This document shows positions 33,462 to 45,700 of a stretch of 64,000 nucleotides of DNA, piece by piece. The stretch comes from Gnetum montanum (lineage: Eukaryota; Streptophyta; Gnetopsida; Gnetales; Gnetaceae): the NCBI GenBank assembly GCA_015680685.1, contig MNCI01011044.1, forward strand, positions 283,354 through 347,353. The letters run 5' to 3'. The notes under the pieces are model-generated. The model saw only the letters and a list, made by a program, of their open reading frames with translations. It had not been told where the DNA came from and ran no database searches. Position 1 is the stretch's first letter; each line of letters opens with the position of its first letter. Both the position numbers and the translations under genes were made by a program.

Positions 33462-36121
33462 TGATGAGTGGCGAGGTACCCCTACACTCAACCATATGAA
33501 ATGAGTGTAGCACGTGCAATCCGGTCGAACTCCATAGACTAAGTGCCTACACGCCCCATGGAACACTTGGGGTTAATCATTCGTTGTCTTCCCAAACTTA
33601 CTTGTAGTTGTGACGGTGTATGGTTAAGTAAGTCTGAGGTATATGATTTCTATATCTTTTATGTTTTATCTCCTATGCTATCGATGTGAAGGGTTGGAGA
33701 AACTAACTAACTCTAACTAATTAACTAAGTCTAAATTACCTAGTGTTAGCATCCGTTCCCACTTACCGTACACACCCTGAACCGATGCAATCATGACTAC
33801 CAAACGCTAATCATTGATGGGATCACCGCATGTAACGCACGTTCTCGAAGTGGTCGTACTGAGGCACTTAACTAGGAGGAAAGGGTTGAGAGAATCTATC
33901 TAGCCTACATGCGATGAGCCATCGATTCCTTGACTAACTGTACACATCTGGGACTACCACTGGGATTACCAAGCGTAGATCCTGGATATGCCACTGGGTT
34001 ACCAAGTAGTCACACTAGATGCTCGTAATCAAGTCATACTCATACCACATGCAATGAGCAGCCGATTCCTTGACTATCCGTACACATCCTTAGATGCTGA
34101 TAATCAAATCGTACTCATTCCACATTCTATGAGTTTAAGGGTAAGAGAGAAAACAATAAATAAAATCCTATTTCATGCACTGCAAGGTTTATCCAGGAAG
34201 TTTGTCTTTATTGTCGTACACAACTTGTGTTTAGGTACAATGTTGCTTGAATAAAGATCTGTTCACTTTAGGACTCCTACTGCGGGCACATGGAAAATAT
34301 TCTATCTCTGGAGTGATGAAACTGCTAGAGTTTCCCTACTTCTAACTTAGGATGGGGAAACAAGGGAGAGTCACCTCTGATTTATAGATATGGCGGAAGA
34401 CCACGATATCGCGTACACGATATCACAGGGGATGACGTGATATCACAGCTCATGCCAATCACGTCTCATCATACCCCCATGACTGAATGAAAACTCATCC
34501 TCGAGTTCCTTAAAAGAAATTGGAAAGGTATGGGATTATTGAGGGGAATGGAACTAATGGGATGACATGTGAACAGATCATCATTAGAAGACTTGACAAA
34601 ACCGGTGTTCATGATAACAAGGGTGAACACCTTATTATAATGACATCAGGCCTTAGTTGGTAACTGAGAAAGAAGAGAGAAAGAAGTGTTGCTGCTGCCA
34701 ATGCCAAGAGTACACCTTTTATTGTCCATCCGTAAGTGCACCATCAATCTTGCTCCTTGCATAGTTGCTTCTAGCACAGCTCCATTCCAAGTGTTTGCTC
34801 CAGATCCAATCCGTTGTTGTATGATCGCCATCTGCACATACAACATAATCATATATTAGCAAGGGTAAATGAATCATCATGTAATTAATACCTTACTTTG
34901 GCGTAGGTCCATTGGCTAGGTTGTGGTATGGATAATACGGATCTGGGGATATATTAATGATGACTACCGAAGGTGTAGGGGTTAGGAAGAAAATTAAAAA
35001 ATTCGAGGCTAGGAGAAAATTGAAAAAATTAGGCATCGTAGCCCCATGACTAATCGCGAACCTCCATTAGTGTTAGAATGGAGAAAGGAAAGGAGTAAGA
35101 AAGATAGATAAAAACAGACAACTATGGCATCGATGAAATGGATGTCAAGATGGAAATTAACAAAATAAAGTTAATTGCAAAATGTTAAGAGAAATAATTT
35201 AACTAATTCTCCAAATAGGAATGTTAGTGGATTCTCCCCAAAGTAGGCTCATGCCCTTAATGCACTAACAAACCCACATTCAAAGAGTCTGTAGGCTCCG
35301 GGAATGTCATTTGCAACAAGAGTTAAAGTCTTAACCGTAAGAATTTACCAAAAAGAAAACAATGCATCTACCAAAATATATACACTAATGATACAGCCGG
35401 AAATGAGGTGAACAATGGAGAAAAGGATGAAGATAAGAGGATGAAATGGAATCCCAAGAACAAGGTGGTGTACAGCCCCTTGTGTGTTTCATGATTAATG
35501 TGATTGGGAAAATCTCATTCCAACTCCGGACTCAAACCAACCACATCTAGTGACTTTGCATCAATGTAGTTGGCCAAACCATCCGCTTGAAGTAACAAGA
35601 ATGCACCTCCAAAATTCACCACCATTCCAACGAAACAAAGGAGAGAATCAGAAGCAAGAAGGGCCTTAGTTAGAGGGAACACTTTTGGTTCCATAACCAG
35701 TGCTTGTAGCCCAAGTTTATTCTGCCTAAGGGGTGTGCTTTGAATTCTCATTTCTTTCTTTCTTTTTTGTTTTTGTTTTTTTTTATGTTTTTATGCGTGA
35801 GAACCACACCATGCAAAGACTTGATTATTTTTATTTTCTCAGCTTCTGATAATTGGGTAACATCGGAATGGCGAGAAAACTCAAGAAGAAAACATCCAAG
35901 CACCCAAGAGAATGGCTAACACAAAAGCATCAAGTTCCCTTGAAGTCACACCCTTTTCAAACCTTGAGTCCTTCTTTAGTTTGAGAAATGCTCAGTCACT
36001 GATTCCTTTAAGTTCTTATTAGGAGGGGACTGTACATTTCCATGCCAAGAGAGACCATAGAGCTTGGTGGACGGATGGATGGAGTGAACTCATTGTCTTC
36101 CTTTAAGTTCTTATTAGGAGG
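33462..36121 (-). mobile_element. Truncated second copy of the LTR element (3' LTR + 1.6 kb internal)
   Basis: The complement of 33462-34471 is an LTR of the same family (TGATG...CATCA), and 34472-36121 matches the complement of 23290-24890. The LTR contains a ~230-bp foreign segment (33893-34133) that itself has internal repeats around GCCGATTCCTTGACTATCCG. Gag and 5' LTR are missing. The copy ends at the caulimovirid junction (36121/36122), and I did not find its continuation after 48773. Three GATATC sites and a TATAAATC box (complement 34379..34386) remain in the LTR. Confidence 0.8.
33893..34133. repeat. ~230-bp repeat-bearing insert within the LTR
   Basis: Relative to the two LTRs at 18.4 and 24.9 kb, this segment replaces an AT-rich stretch. 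It contains two copies of a ~45-bp block ending GATTCCTTGACTA-CGTACACATC (near 33905 and 34056) and two of a block TAGATGCT-TAATCAA-TCATACTCAT-CCACAT. No coding potential. Confidence 0.65.
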
Positions 36122-36189
36122 GTCCGGAACAAATCTTACGAGCTGCCCTCACGTCTGAGAAAGCGTATTGAATGAAGAACCGCAACACA

Positions 36190-36202
36190 GGCTCTGATAC
36201 CA
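36190..36202 (-). promoter_or_regulatory. Caulimovirid primer-binding site, copy A (tRNA-Met)
   Basis: The complement reads TGGTATCAGAGCC, the standard caulimovirid minus-strand primer site complementary to the 3' end of plant initiator tRNA-Met. It lies downstream of the promoter and upstream of the leader. In copy B the same site (complement 47549..47561) carries two substitutions. Confidence 0.9.
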
Positions 36203-36600
36203 CTCTCGATCACAGTACGTAGCAACTCAGCATGCTTAAAGCATCACACAACATATAACAAATAACACTCCACACTTTTTATACACTTTTTATAACACAA
36301 AAGCGGATTTTTACAGAGATTGTAAGGAATGCTTATTCTGGAGCAAGACGCATCACAGAATGATATCTCTTACAAACAGAGAGAGAATGTTTTGTTTCTG
36401 AGCAGAATGCATCAAGAAACAGATATCTTCTCTGGAACTTACACACTAACACACTTGCAGAAAACTAGCACACTTGCAGACTACTAGCAGATTGCTCTCT
36501 CTTCTATTGCTTATTATTCCTAATGCATACACACTGCTATTTATAGCGTGAACAAGCGTCTGTACAATAATGGATGCCAGTTGGGATGATCTACTATTGA
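36203..36600 (-). promoter_or_regulatory. Caulimovirid intergenic region and promoter, copy A
   Basis: On the minus strand a TATA box (TATAAATA, complement 36538..36545) lies about 340 bp before the primer-binding site, giving room for a terminally redundant transcript. Downstream are short repeats such as AGTGTATAAAAAGTGTG and CTTGCTCCAGAATAAGC. This is the expected place for the pregenomic RNA promoter and polyadenylation region. Activity is not shown. Confidence 0.7.
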
Positions 36601-36639
36601 AGATTGCGATCTTCTTTTTTGGATTGTGGCAGACAACTT

Positions 36640-37575
36640 TTAGCGTGACGGCGGGCTGTTAGGTCCGAAGTTGACACTGTGTCCATCAGAATCATCTGTA
36701 CGATTGTGGAAATCTTCAGAACTGTAATCATATCATCCTGGAGAATCATTAGGCGTGCTGTCTGAGCTATCATCTGATTCCTCTGAGTGCTCTCCAACAA
36801 GGTAAAGTTTGACTTCTTTTCCTCCAGAGGCACGGTATTCATCAATCCTGCTGTCCATATAATAAAGCTCTAAAATGTACGGGACTTTTAAATGGAGATG
36901 ACAGAAATGTTGGATGTCATGAGCATTAGCAGTGTATACATCCTGATAAAAAGCCTGCCCCCATGTGAGCTGCCAGTCGGTCCTTTTTGAAATACAGGTT
37001 ATGAGGAAATAGACCGGGTTAGAGGCCATGTGCAGGAAATTCCAAGCCATATGGTCAGGATTCCCATAAAATAAAAAATCACCCCGATGACCATAGAGAC
37101 TTGTGCGGAGTGGACCAGGATAATTTGCTGGGAGATATGAAGGGGAATGACCGAATCTAGCCCACCAAGACCAAAATAACTCATCATTGTCTGGTGGTTC
37201 ATTGAGATGACTAAAAGAGATTCGATAAACATGAAAATCACTAGGCTGGTAATAAGGCCAATTAAGGCAATCAGTAGAGTACCAATTTCGGAATTCTAGA
37301 TTAGTGAGATTCACATCTGTGGCAAGGAAAAGATATGGAGCAGGGATATTAGCCCATTGAGATCTTCTTGCAGGTAGAGGAAGGGCATTAAAGACCTTCT
37401 GAGAGATGATGGCATCAGAATCTTGAGCTCTTGTTCTATTACAAAACTCAATCTACTCTTGTTCAAACCTACTAGTTTCACTAAAATATTGAGGAAAACT
37501 GAGGAATCTTTCATTAGGTAAACTGGGACGTAGTCTCCTTGAGGAACGAAGAGTCCATCCTTCACTTCGGAGTAA
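36640..37575 (-). pseudogene. Caulimovirid ORF2, copy A, function unknown
   Basis: Downstream of RNase H a different frame opens. The main open part is 37314-36733 (193 codons), Trp/Tyr-rich (FRNWYSTDCLNWPYYQPSDF, ELFWSWWARFGHSP), ending in an acidic Ser/Asp tail (EESDDSSDSTPNDSPG). The same frame is open upstream to about 37570 except for one TAG (near 37450) present in both copies. A copy-A-only stop at 36733 cuts the tail. I do not recognise a domain. Caulimovirids often carry an extra 3' ORF, such as a transactivator in caulimoviruses or an unassigned ORF2 in florendoviruses. The 84-codon stretch 37565-37311 in another frame is probably a shadow, though it is identical in both copies. Confidence 0.6.
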
Positions 37576-37589
37576 ATCTGAAAATAAAC

Positions 37590-40133
37590 TTAAGAATCAT
37601 TAGTACTACTAGAGAGTTGGAACTCTCTAGTTAAGAAATCAGAAAGGCAATTCTTTGAACCTTCAATATATTCGCTATCAAACTCAAAATTAGCTAAAAA
37701 TAAACTCCAACAGATTAATCTAGTATGGGCTACTTTTGCCAGGTTTTTGGTTTGGAGGTATTTATCAAAATGTTTGAGATCACTGCGAATTGTAAAACGT
37801 TGGGGTTGTAAGAATAAATGAAAATTTTCAACACCTTTGACAATAGCTAATAATTCCTTATGGGAACTATGGTACTTTTGTTGTGTTGGATTAAACTTAC
37901 CAGATGCATATCTGCAGATACGAACCGTCTGGTTTTGTTCTTGTTTTAACGTTGCGCCCAAAAATTCTTCAGAAGCATTTGTTTCAAGAATAAACAATCC
38001 TTCCCCTGGAAGGGCTAAAGGAGGTAAATTCTTACATTCTTTTTTGATTCATTGAACTGAATTAGTACAGGCTTCTGTCCATGGTGGTGAATGCTTCTGC
38101 AATTGTTGGTTTAAGAGATCTCTTTCTTGTGCTAAGTTTTTGAAAAAACCTGAAACATAATTGATACATCCAAGGAATTGCTGGATCTGTACTATACTTT
38201 CTAATTTATCTGGAAAGTTAATAATACTTTGGATGATATGATGTTGGAGGCATATTATGCCTGCAGATATTTCTACTCCAAGGAATTCAATATGGGATTG
38301 TCCTATTTTACATTTGGTGGGAGATAAAACAAGACCATTTGTATCAATAAGTGTACTAAAAATACGTAAATGTTCTAAATGTTCTTTAACAGATCTACTT
38401 AATATCAAAATATCATCTATATATCCAAGAATGAAAGGAAAGGAATGAAAAATTGAATCCATCATCTTTTGGAGAATAGATGGAGCCGTTTTGATACCAA
38501 AAGGTAATACATTCCATTCATATAACCCTCTAGGCACTGTAAAAGCTGTTTTCCATCGGTCAGCTTCATTTACTTGTATTTGCCAGAACCCAGATTTTAA
38601 ATCAAATTTTGAATATATGTTGGTATGAGGGAGTCTTTGAAAAAGATCATCCTTATTCGGAATGGGATGTTGGATGGATTTAAGGATGTCATTTAAAGGT
38701 TTGTAGTTGACGACAAGCCATTTTTTCCCTCGTATTAATTCAGCTCTTTTATTAACAAAGAAAGCAGCACAAGCAAACATACTCTTGCTTGGGCATATAA
38801 GTTGTCTTGTTAATAAAGTCTGGATTTCTTGTTCACATTCTTGCCTGAGACTTGGTGGCATACCAATATGTTGTGCAGTGGATTTAACATTTACTCCATC
38901 TTTAAGATCTATGGAGCACCAATGCTCTTTCTTTGGCCTAAAAATGGTTGGATCATCATTGGCGAAACTCATGAGGTGTTTTGTGATTTTGGTAAATTGT
39001 GGCTGTGCTTTTTCAATCTGGTTAATGATCCATATTTCTCTCTTTGGATTCTCTCTTGGGTATTGATGGGTTACAAAGTGTTGTCTTGCATTGATTCGTT
39101 CAAAGGTATAAGACCCTAGAGTTATTAAAGTTTTTGTTATGCCTAAATTATAGTTTTGTAAATTATCTGATCCTATTAAATAATCATAGGAAGGTAACGG
39201 AAATTGACAAACTATAAAATACTGAATAGTATTATCCGGCATTAAAATAGGTAACTTTGCATGTTTGCGTAATACCTTTTTCTGAGTATTAAAAGAAATA
39301 TGAGATGGATCCTTATCTTCCCAGAAACATTGAGGTATTGTTTCTTCACGGGCTAAAGATACTTCTGCACCGGTATCTAATAAACATCCTAACGAATATT
39401 TATGATACTTAGGCCATTTTACTGTCATAGAACAAGCAGGTAACGTTGGCCGCATACTATTTGTATTTACTTCTAAGATTACACTAACCTGTTGGGATTC
39501 TTTTTCGTATTCCGCTTGTTGCCAAATTTCTTCTTGGAGTTCTAATTTTTCTATTTCACTAGAAGCAAGTTGGATAAATTTTTTAAGCTGCTTAATCCTA
39601 TGTTGTCGCCATATGGAAGTTTGAGTCTCTAATCGAATATGTCCTTGTTGAATTTGTGGAGATTGAGATGGTTGGGGTGTTTCTTCCACTTCTGTGTCTG
39701 TATGGAAGTATGGTTGTTGGGAGTCTTGGTAGAATCCTACAGTTTCTTCCATCATTTGTTTATATGTGTTGATTTCGTTTCTTTTGTCTTTCACCTTGTG
39801 TTTATATGCTCTATATTTATGTAAATCGTCAATAGGGACTTTCTGCCATTGTTTGTTTAATTGTCTCAATTGACTTTGTAAAAGCATATAAGTTTGGTCT
39901 TTAGAATAGAAATCATCTTCACTTTCAGATACTTCATTCATATAAACATGATACATATATCCAGAGGAATCTGTGTCATAATTAACATCTCCCGGTTCAT
40001 TTGGATAATCTGGAATATCCTCAAATTCCATACTACTTGAATACTGGTCTGACGATTCTAAGTAAATATCCCCATTGGAAAAAGAAAGGTCAGAATCGTA
40101 GGTTAAAAAGAAATCATCTTCCGTAAGCTTCAT
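37590..40133 (-). pseudogene. Caulimovirid protease-RT-RNase H region, copy A
   Basis: A 694-codon open stretch (40133-38049) is followed, after one nonsense codon at 38047-38049, by 135 more codons in the same frame (37997-37590). Domains in order: acidic linker; retropepsin with DTGAEVS (catalytic D-T-G at complement 39369..39377); RT with KFDLKSGFWQIQV, LPFGIKTAPS and YIDDILILS (Y-I-D-D at complement 38412..38423); and RNase H1-type with CRYASGKFNPTQQKYHSSHK and IRSDLKHF. Catalytic motifs of PR and RT are intact. The 694-codon piece is the longest open frame of the window. Integrase is absent, as in all caulimovirids. Confidence 0.95.
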
Positions 40134-41558
40134 GGATTCGATAAAGTTGATCCGTTGAGGATGATTATCTTTCTTAGGACATTGGTTAGAGTAATGTTTT
40201 CCTGAGCAAATAAAACAATGAACTTCTTTATCCTTGTATGCTCCTTGTTTTCATTTAAACATACCCTTAAAGGGTTTTCGTGGCCAATTTTTTCTTTTAT
40301 ACTTGGGTTTATACTTGGACTTCCAAATTTTCTTCGGTTTGGATTTTTGGTAAGAATGTTTAGATTTTGGCGGATATTCACAAGGATCCTTTTCGTGTTT
40401 GCGATCCTTAATTAACTTACCAAAGTTATCTTCAAGGCACATTTGAAAACACAGATCTTTCCCTATTTGTTTTGTCAAAGATCCGATTAGTTTTTGTGTT
40501 TTTTGTTCAACACATAAATCTCTTGTGATTTTTTCTAAGAATTGTCTTATGGCGCTAAAACTCATTTCTTCTAAATCTTTTTCCTCATTTTTTAATTGTG
40601 TTCTATAGTAGTTTGCAAATGGAGGAGGTAAGCATCCTAGTAGATGTTCTTTTGCTCCTACATCATGTATCAGTTTACCATAATAGTACCATTCTTCCAT
40701 TATATCTAGGAAAGGAGACATATCTTGTATTTTATGTAATCTAGCTCCATAAAATAATGTTCTATGCATACTATCTCTATCTACTTTATTTCCTAAAAAC
40801 TCTTTAGTTATGGCATTTAGAAATATAATATGTGGATTATTTAATAGCTTTTTTCTAACAGGGGCTTCTATAAAATTCCACCATCTTTTGAGCATCCCTT
40901 CAAAGTTTAAAGTAGCATTTAAGATGGCATGTTCATATGTTTTCTTTTCTAACACGATTTGTCTAGCAATGAAGCCACTAATCCGATCTATTTCTTTTTG
41001 CCGTTCTCTTGCAGATTTATTGTCCATACTAAAATAAGGAGGAGGCTTTTCAGATGTTTTCCTTATTTGCATTCCAGCTAATTCTTTTGGGTCTTGGAAA
41101 ATTATTTCTTGTTTTTGAAGGAGTTTTTCCTATTTTTCATTAAGTGTTCCTTCACTACCGATGTATAATGGTTCACTCTCTTCTTCATTGGCGTTAATTT
41201 CTTCTTCCTTTTCTTTTCCTTTTTGGCTTGTAGGAATTGTATGTACTGGTCTACGTCTTCTAGGTCTAGACTGTTGTGACTTTTTTGGTTTTGTTGGTGG
41301 AGGAATTAGAGGTGGTGATTCTAGATAAAGACCATCAATATCTATGGGATTTGATTTTGGTTTTGATGTTTCTTGAGTTTTCCCATTTCCTTTTTTTGTT
41401 TTTGGAACCCAAATTTTATGTAAATCTTTTACATCCTTCTGAACTTCTTTAATTTCAGCATATGTCATAAGACCTTGATCACCAATGTAAGCAACTTTAT
41501 GGTTGGTCCAATTATGTAACTTAATGACATCTGAGGGAGGTTCTACAGAAGGTTTATA
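40134..41558 (-). pseudogene. Caulimovirid coat-protein region, copy A
   Basis: Same frame as the movement-protein and RT regions. It comprises a basic/proline linker (41468-41130, with SRPRRRRPVHTIP), the capsid core (41072-40251) with IDRISGFIARQI and LEEMSFSAIRQFLEKITRDL, a lysine-rich segment, and a CCHC zinc knuckle C-x2-C-x4-H-x4-C at complement 40179..40217, the typical RNA-binding motif of caulimovirid coat proteins. Two copy-A-specific stops (near 41128 and 40249) break it. Copy B has sense codons at both positions but its own stops elsewhere. The 83-codon frame 40381-40130 is a shadow. Confidence 0.88.
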
Positions 41559-42708
41559 CTACATCATATGGGTTTTTTCTTCTTCAACATTCATGTTGAT
41601 TCTAAGTAATTCGTCACATTCTATGCATCTCGTTTCAAGATCTATCTTATGTGTAGCAGAATGATTACAAGAAGAAGTGTTTTGATGAAGATATGAAGGA
41701 CTACGACACGAACTAGATGTATCACTAGAGGATTCTTGTAGTTGTTTCCCTTTTTCTAGTGGTAGTGGTTTTTGTTTTATGACTTTTCTTGGATCTAGTT
41801 TTACTCCTATTTCTTTGAACAATTTTTCCATCTTTTTGATTTTTCTTTCTTGTTCATCATATACAGCTTTTTGTTCAGCAAAGAGAATATGTTCTTTTTC
41901 TGGTTTTGGAGCCATAGGATCATATGGTAGGAGTTTTGGAGTCTGTAATTCTACGAAGTATCGCCTATATTTCGAAGAAGGTTTAAACAGAGATTTTTTT
42001 GATTTTTTGCATTCATAATATGTTTCTAAAGGATCTTCTAGATCTGGGAATAGTCTATGAATAGGTAAATCTTCAGTATTTATTTGTACACCATATTCTA
42101 GGTTTGTTGAGCCTACTAATAAAGCTTGTTGTCCAAATGGTAATAAGGTTTGTATACTAACCGATGAGAATAGTTTAAAGCTTAGTCTAGTTCCTATAGT
42201 GCAATAGACACTCTGATCTATAATATCAACTGGAATATAAGTAATTAACATTAAACTGTGGAATAAGTGTGGATCTGATAAAGATAAAGTGAAATTTGGT
42301 ATTGTAATAATTAAAGCATCAGAGACTAATCTACCTTTTGCTTGGGTGATTATAGCTTCTTGGAAAGATTTAAATCTACGATCTATAAGAGCAATCCAAT
42401 AAGGTTTTTTCAAACTATAGTTGAAGTGTGGGTGGAGATGGATAGCAATCTCTGCAAGATGAATATACTGATAACCATTTTGTTTCCACTTATCAACTTC
42501 CCCCGGGTCAAAAAAAGTTAAGGCTACAGGCCGGAGGCCAGAACCCGCAATGCCAAGATCACAATCAGAGAAATGAAGAGATTTTAACGATTCAAAACGG
42601 CTTAAAGACGATTTGGGGTAAAAATCCTTTTGTGTAGGAGGTGGAGGTAAGAGGCTAGGTTGGGCGGTGCAATAATTAGATAAGCGCTGAATATAGGAGA
42701 AAGAAGAA
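41559..42708 (-). pseudogene. Caulimovirid movement-protein region, copy A
   Basis: Open for about 380 codons. The core has YIHLAEIAIHLHPHF, ALIDRRFKSFQEAIITQAKG and IPNFTLSLSDPHLFHSLMLI, matching the 30K-superfamily movement proteins of plant viruses, which form or gate plasmodesmal channels. A charged C-terminal half follows (KIKKMEKLFKEIGVKLDPRK) and a C-x-x-C pair (CIECDELL). It ends at TAG 41559-41561, which copy B shares (48245-48247). The apparent start at 42728 is an artefact: the first residues are antisense coat-linker sequence at the centre junction. The genuine viral start is better seen at complement 47395..47397. Confidence 0.85.
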
Positions 42709-42746
42709 GAAGAAGAAATTAACGCCAATGAAGAAGAGAGATGTAG
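42709..42746. other. Centre junction of the caulimovirid block
   Basis: Copy A's movement-protein start region runs into a GAAGAAGAA tract. The next 32 bases (42709-42740) equal the complement of 41176-41207 in the coat linker of copy A, including a position where copy B differs. After six bases copy B's coat sequence begins at 42747. Two template jumps with microhomology explain it. Confidence 0.8.
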
Positions 42747-45700
42747 GATACATGATGTAGGAGCAAAAGAACATCTACTAGGATGCTTACCTCCTCCATT
42801 TGCAAACTACTATAGAACATAATTACAAAATGAAGAAAAAGATTTAGAAGAAATGAGTTTTAGCGCCATAAGACAATTCTTAGAAGAAATCACAAGAGAT
42901 TTATGTGTTCAACAAAAAACGCAAAAACTAATCGGATCTTTGACAAAACAAATAGGGAAAGATCTGTGTTTACAAATGTGCCCTGAAGATAACTTTGGTA
43001 AGTTAATTAAGGATTGCAAACACCAAAAGGATCCTTGTGAATATCCGCCAAAATCTAAACATTCTTATCAAAAATCCAAACCGAAGAAAATTTGGAAGCC
43101 CAAGTATAAACCCAAGTATAAAAGAAAAAATTGGCCATAAATCCCCTTTAAGGGTATTTTTAAACGAAAACAAGGAGCATACAAGGATAAAGAAGTTCGT
43201 TGTTTTATTTGCTCAGGAAAACATTACTCTAACCAATGTCCTAAGAAAGATAATCATCCTCAACGGATCAACTTTATCGAATCCATGAAGCTTACGGAAG
43301 ATGATTTCTTTTTAACCTACGATTCTGACCTTTATTTTTCCAATGGGGATATTTACTTAGAATCGTCAGACCAGTATTCAAGTAGTATGGAATTTGAGGA
43401 TATTCCAGATTATCCAAATGAACCGGGAGATGTTAATTATGACACAGATTCCTCTGGATATATGTATCATGTTTATATGAATGAAGTATCTGAAAGTGAA
43501 GATGATTTCTATTCTAAAGACCAAACTTATATGCTTTTACAAAGTCAATTGAGACAATTAAACAAACAATGGCAGAAAGTCCCTATAGAAGATTTACACA
43601 AATATAGAGCATATAAACACAAGGTGAAAGACAAAAGAAACGAAATCAACACATATAAACAAATGATGGAAGAAACTGTAGGATTCTACCAAGACTCCCA
43701 ACAACCATACTTCCATACAGACACATAAGTGGAAGAAACACCCCAACCATATCAATCTCCACAAATTCAACAAGGACATATTCGATTAGAGACTCAAACT
43801 TCCATATGGCGACAACATAGGATTAAGCAGCTTAAAAAATTTATCCAACTTGCTTCTAGTGAAATAGAAAAATTAGAACTCCAAGAAGAAAGTTGGCAAC
43901 AAGCGGAATACGAAAAAGAATCCCAACAGGTTAGTGTAATCTTAGAAGTAAATACAAATAGTATGTGGCCAACGTTACCTGCTTGTTCTATGACAGTAAA
44001 ATGGCCTAAGTATCATAAATATTCGTTAGGATGTTTATTAGATACCGGTGCAGAAGTATCTTAAGCCCATGAAGAAACAATACCTCAATGTTTCTGGGAA
44101 GATAAGAATCCGTCTCATATTTCTTTTAATACTCAGAAAAAGGTATTACGCAAACACGCAAAGTTACCTATTTTAATGCCGAATAATACTATTCAGTATT
44201 TTATAGTTTGTCAATTTCCGTTACCTTCCTATGATTGTTTAATAGGATCAGATAATTTACAAAACTATAATTTAGGCATAACAAAAACTTTAATAACTCT
44301 AGGGTCTTATACCTTTGAACGAATCAATGCAAGACAACACTTTGTAACCCATCAATACCCAAGAGAGAATCCAAAGAGAGAAATATGGATCATTAACCAG
44401 ATTGAAAAAGCACAGCCACAATTTACCGAAATCACAAAACACCTCATGAGTTTCGCCAATGATGATCCAACCATTTTTAGGTAAAAGAAAGAGCATTGGT
44501 GCTCCATAGATCTTAAAGATGGAGTAAATGTTAAATCCACTGCACAACATATTGGTATGCCACCAAGTCTCAGGCAAGAATGTGAACAAGAAATCCAGAC
44601 TTTATTAACAAGACAACTTATACGCCCAAGCAAGAGTATGTTTGCTTGTGCTGCTTTCTTTGTTAATAAAAGAGCTGAATTAATATGAGGGAAAAAACGG
44701 CTTGTCGTCAACTACAAACCTTTGAATGACATCCTTAAATCCGTCCAACATCCCATTCCGAATAAGGATGATCTTTTTCAAAGACTCCCTCATACCAACA
44801 TATATTCAAAATTTGATTTAAAATCTGGGTTCTGGCAAATACAAGTAAATGAAGCTGACCGATGGAAAACAGCTTTTACAGTGCCTGGAGGGTTATATGA
44901 ATGGAATGTATTACCTTTTGGTATCAAAACGGCTCCATCTATTTTCCAAAAGATGATGGATTCAATTTTTCATTCCTTTCCTTTCATTCTTGCATATATA
45001 GATGATATTTTGATATTAAGTAGATCTGTTAAAGAACATTTAGAAAATTTACGTATTTTTAGTACACTTATTGATACAAATGGTCTTGTTTTATCTCCCA
45101 CCAAATGTAAAATAGGACAATCCCATATTGAATTCCTTGGAGTAGAAATATCTGCAGGCATAATACGCCTCCAACCTCATATCATCCAAAGTATTATTAA
45201 CTTTCCAGATAAATTAGAAAGTATAGTACAGATCTAGCGATTCCTTGGATGTATCAATTATGTTTCAGGTTTTTTCAAAAACTTAGCACAAGAAAGAGAT
45301 CTCTTAAACCAACAATTGCAGAAGCATTCACCACCATGGACAGAAGCCTGTACTAATGCAATTCAACGAATCACAAAAGAATGTAAGAATTTACCTCCTT
45401 TAGCCCTTCCAGGGGAAGGATTGTTTATTCTTGAAACAGATGCTTCTGAAGAATTTTGGGGCGCAACGTTAAAACAAGAACAAAACCAGACGGTTCGTAT
45501 CTGCAGATATGCATCTGGTAAGTTTAATCCAACACAACAAAAGTACCATAGTTCCCATAAGGAATTATTAGCTATTGTCAAAGGTGTTGAGAAGTTTCAT
45601 TTATTCTTACAACCCCAACGTTTCACAATTCGCAGTGATCTCAAACATTTTGACAAATATCTTCAAACCAAAAACCTGGCAAAAGTAGCCCATACTAGAT

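Noticed and set aside
42709-42728. Movement-protein start at 42728
   Set aside because: The first residues come from an antisense coat-linker patch at a rearrangement junction. The viral start is seen at complement 47395..47397.
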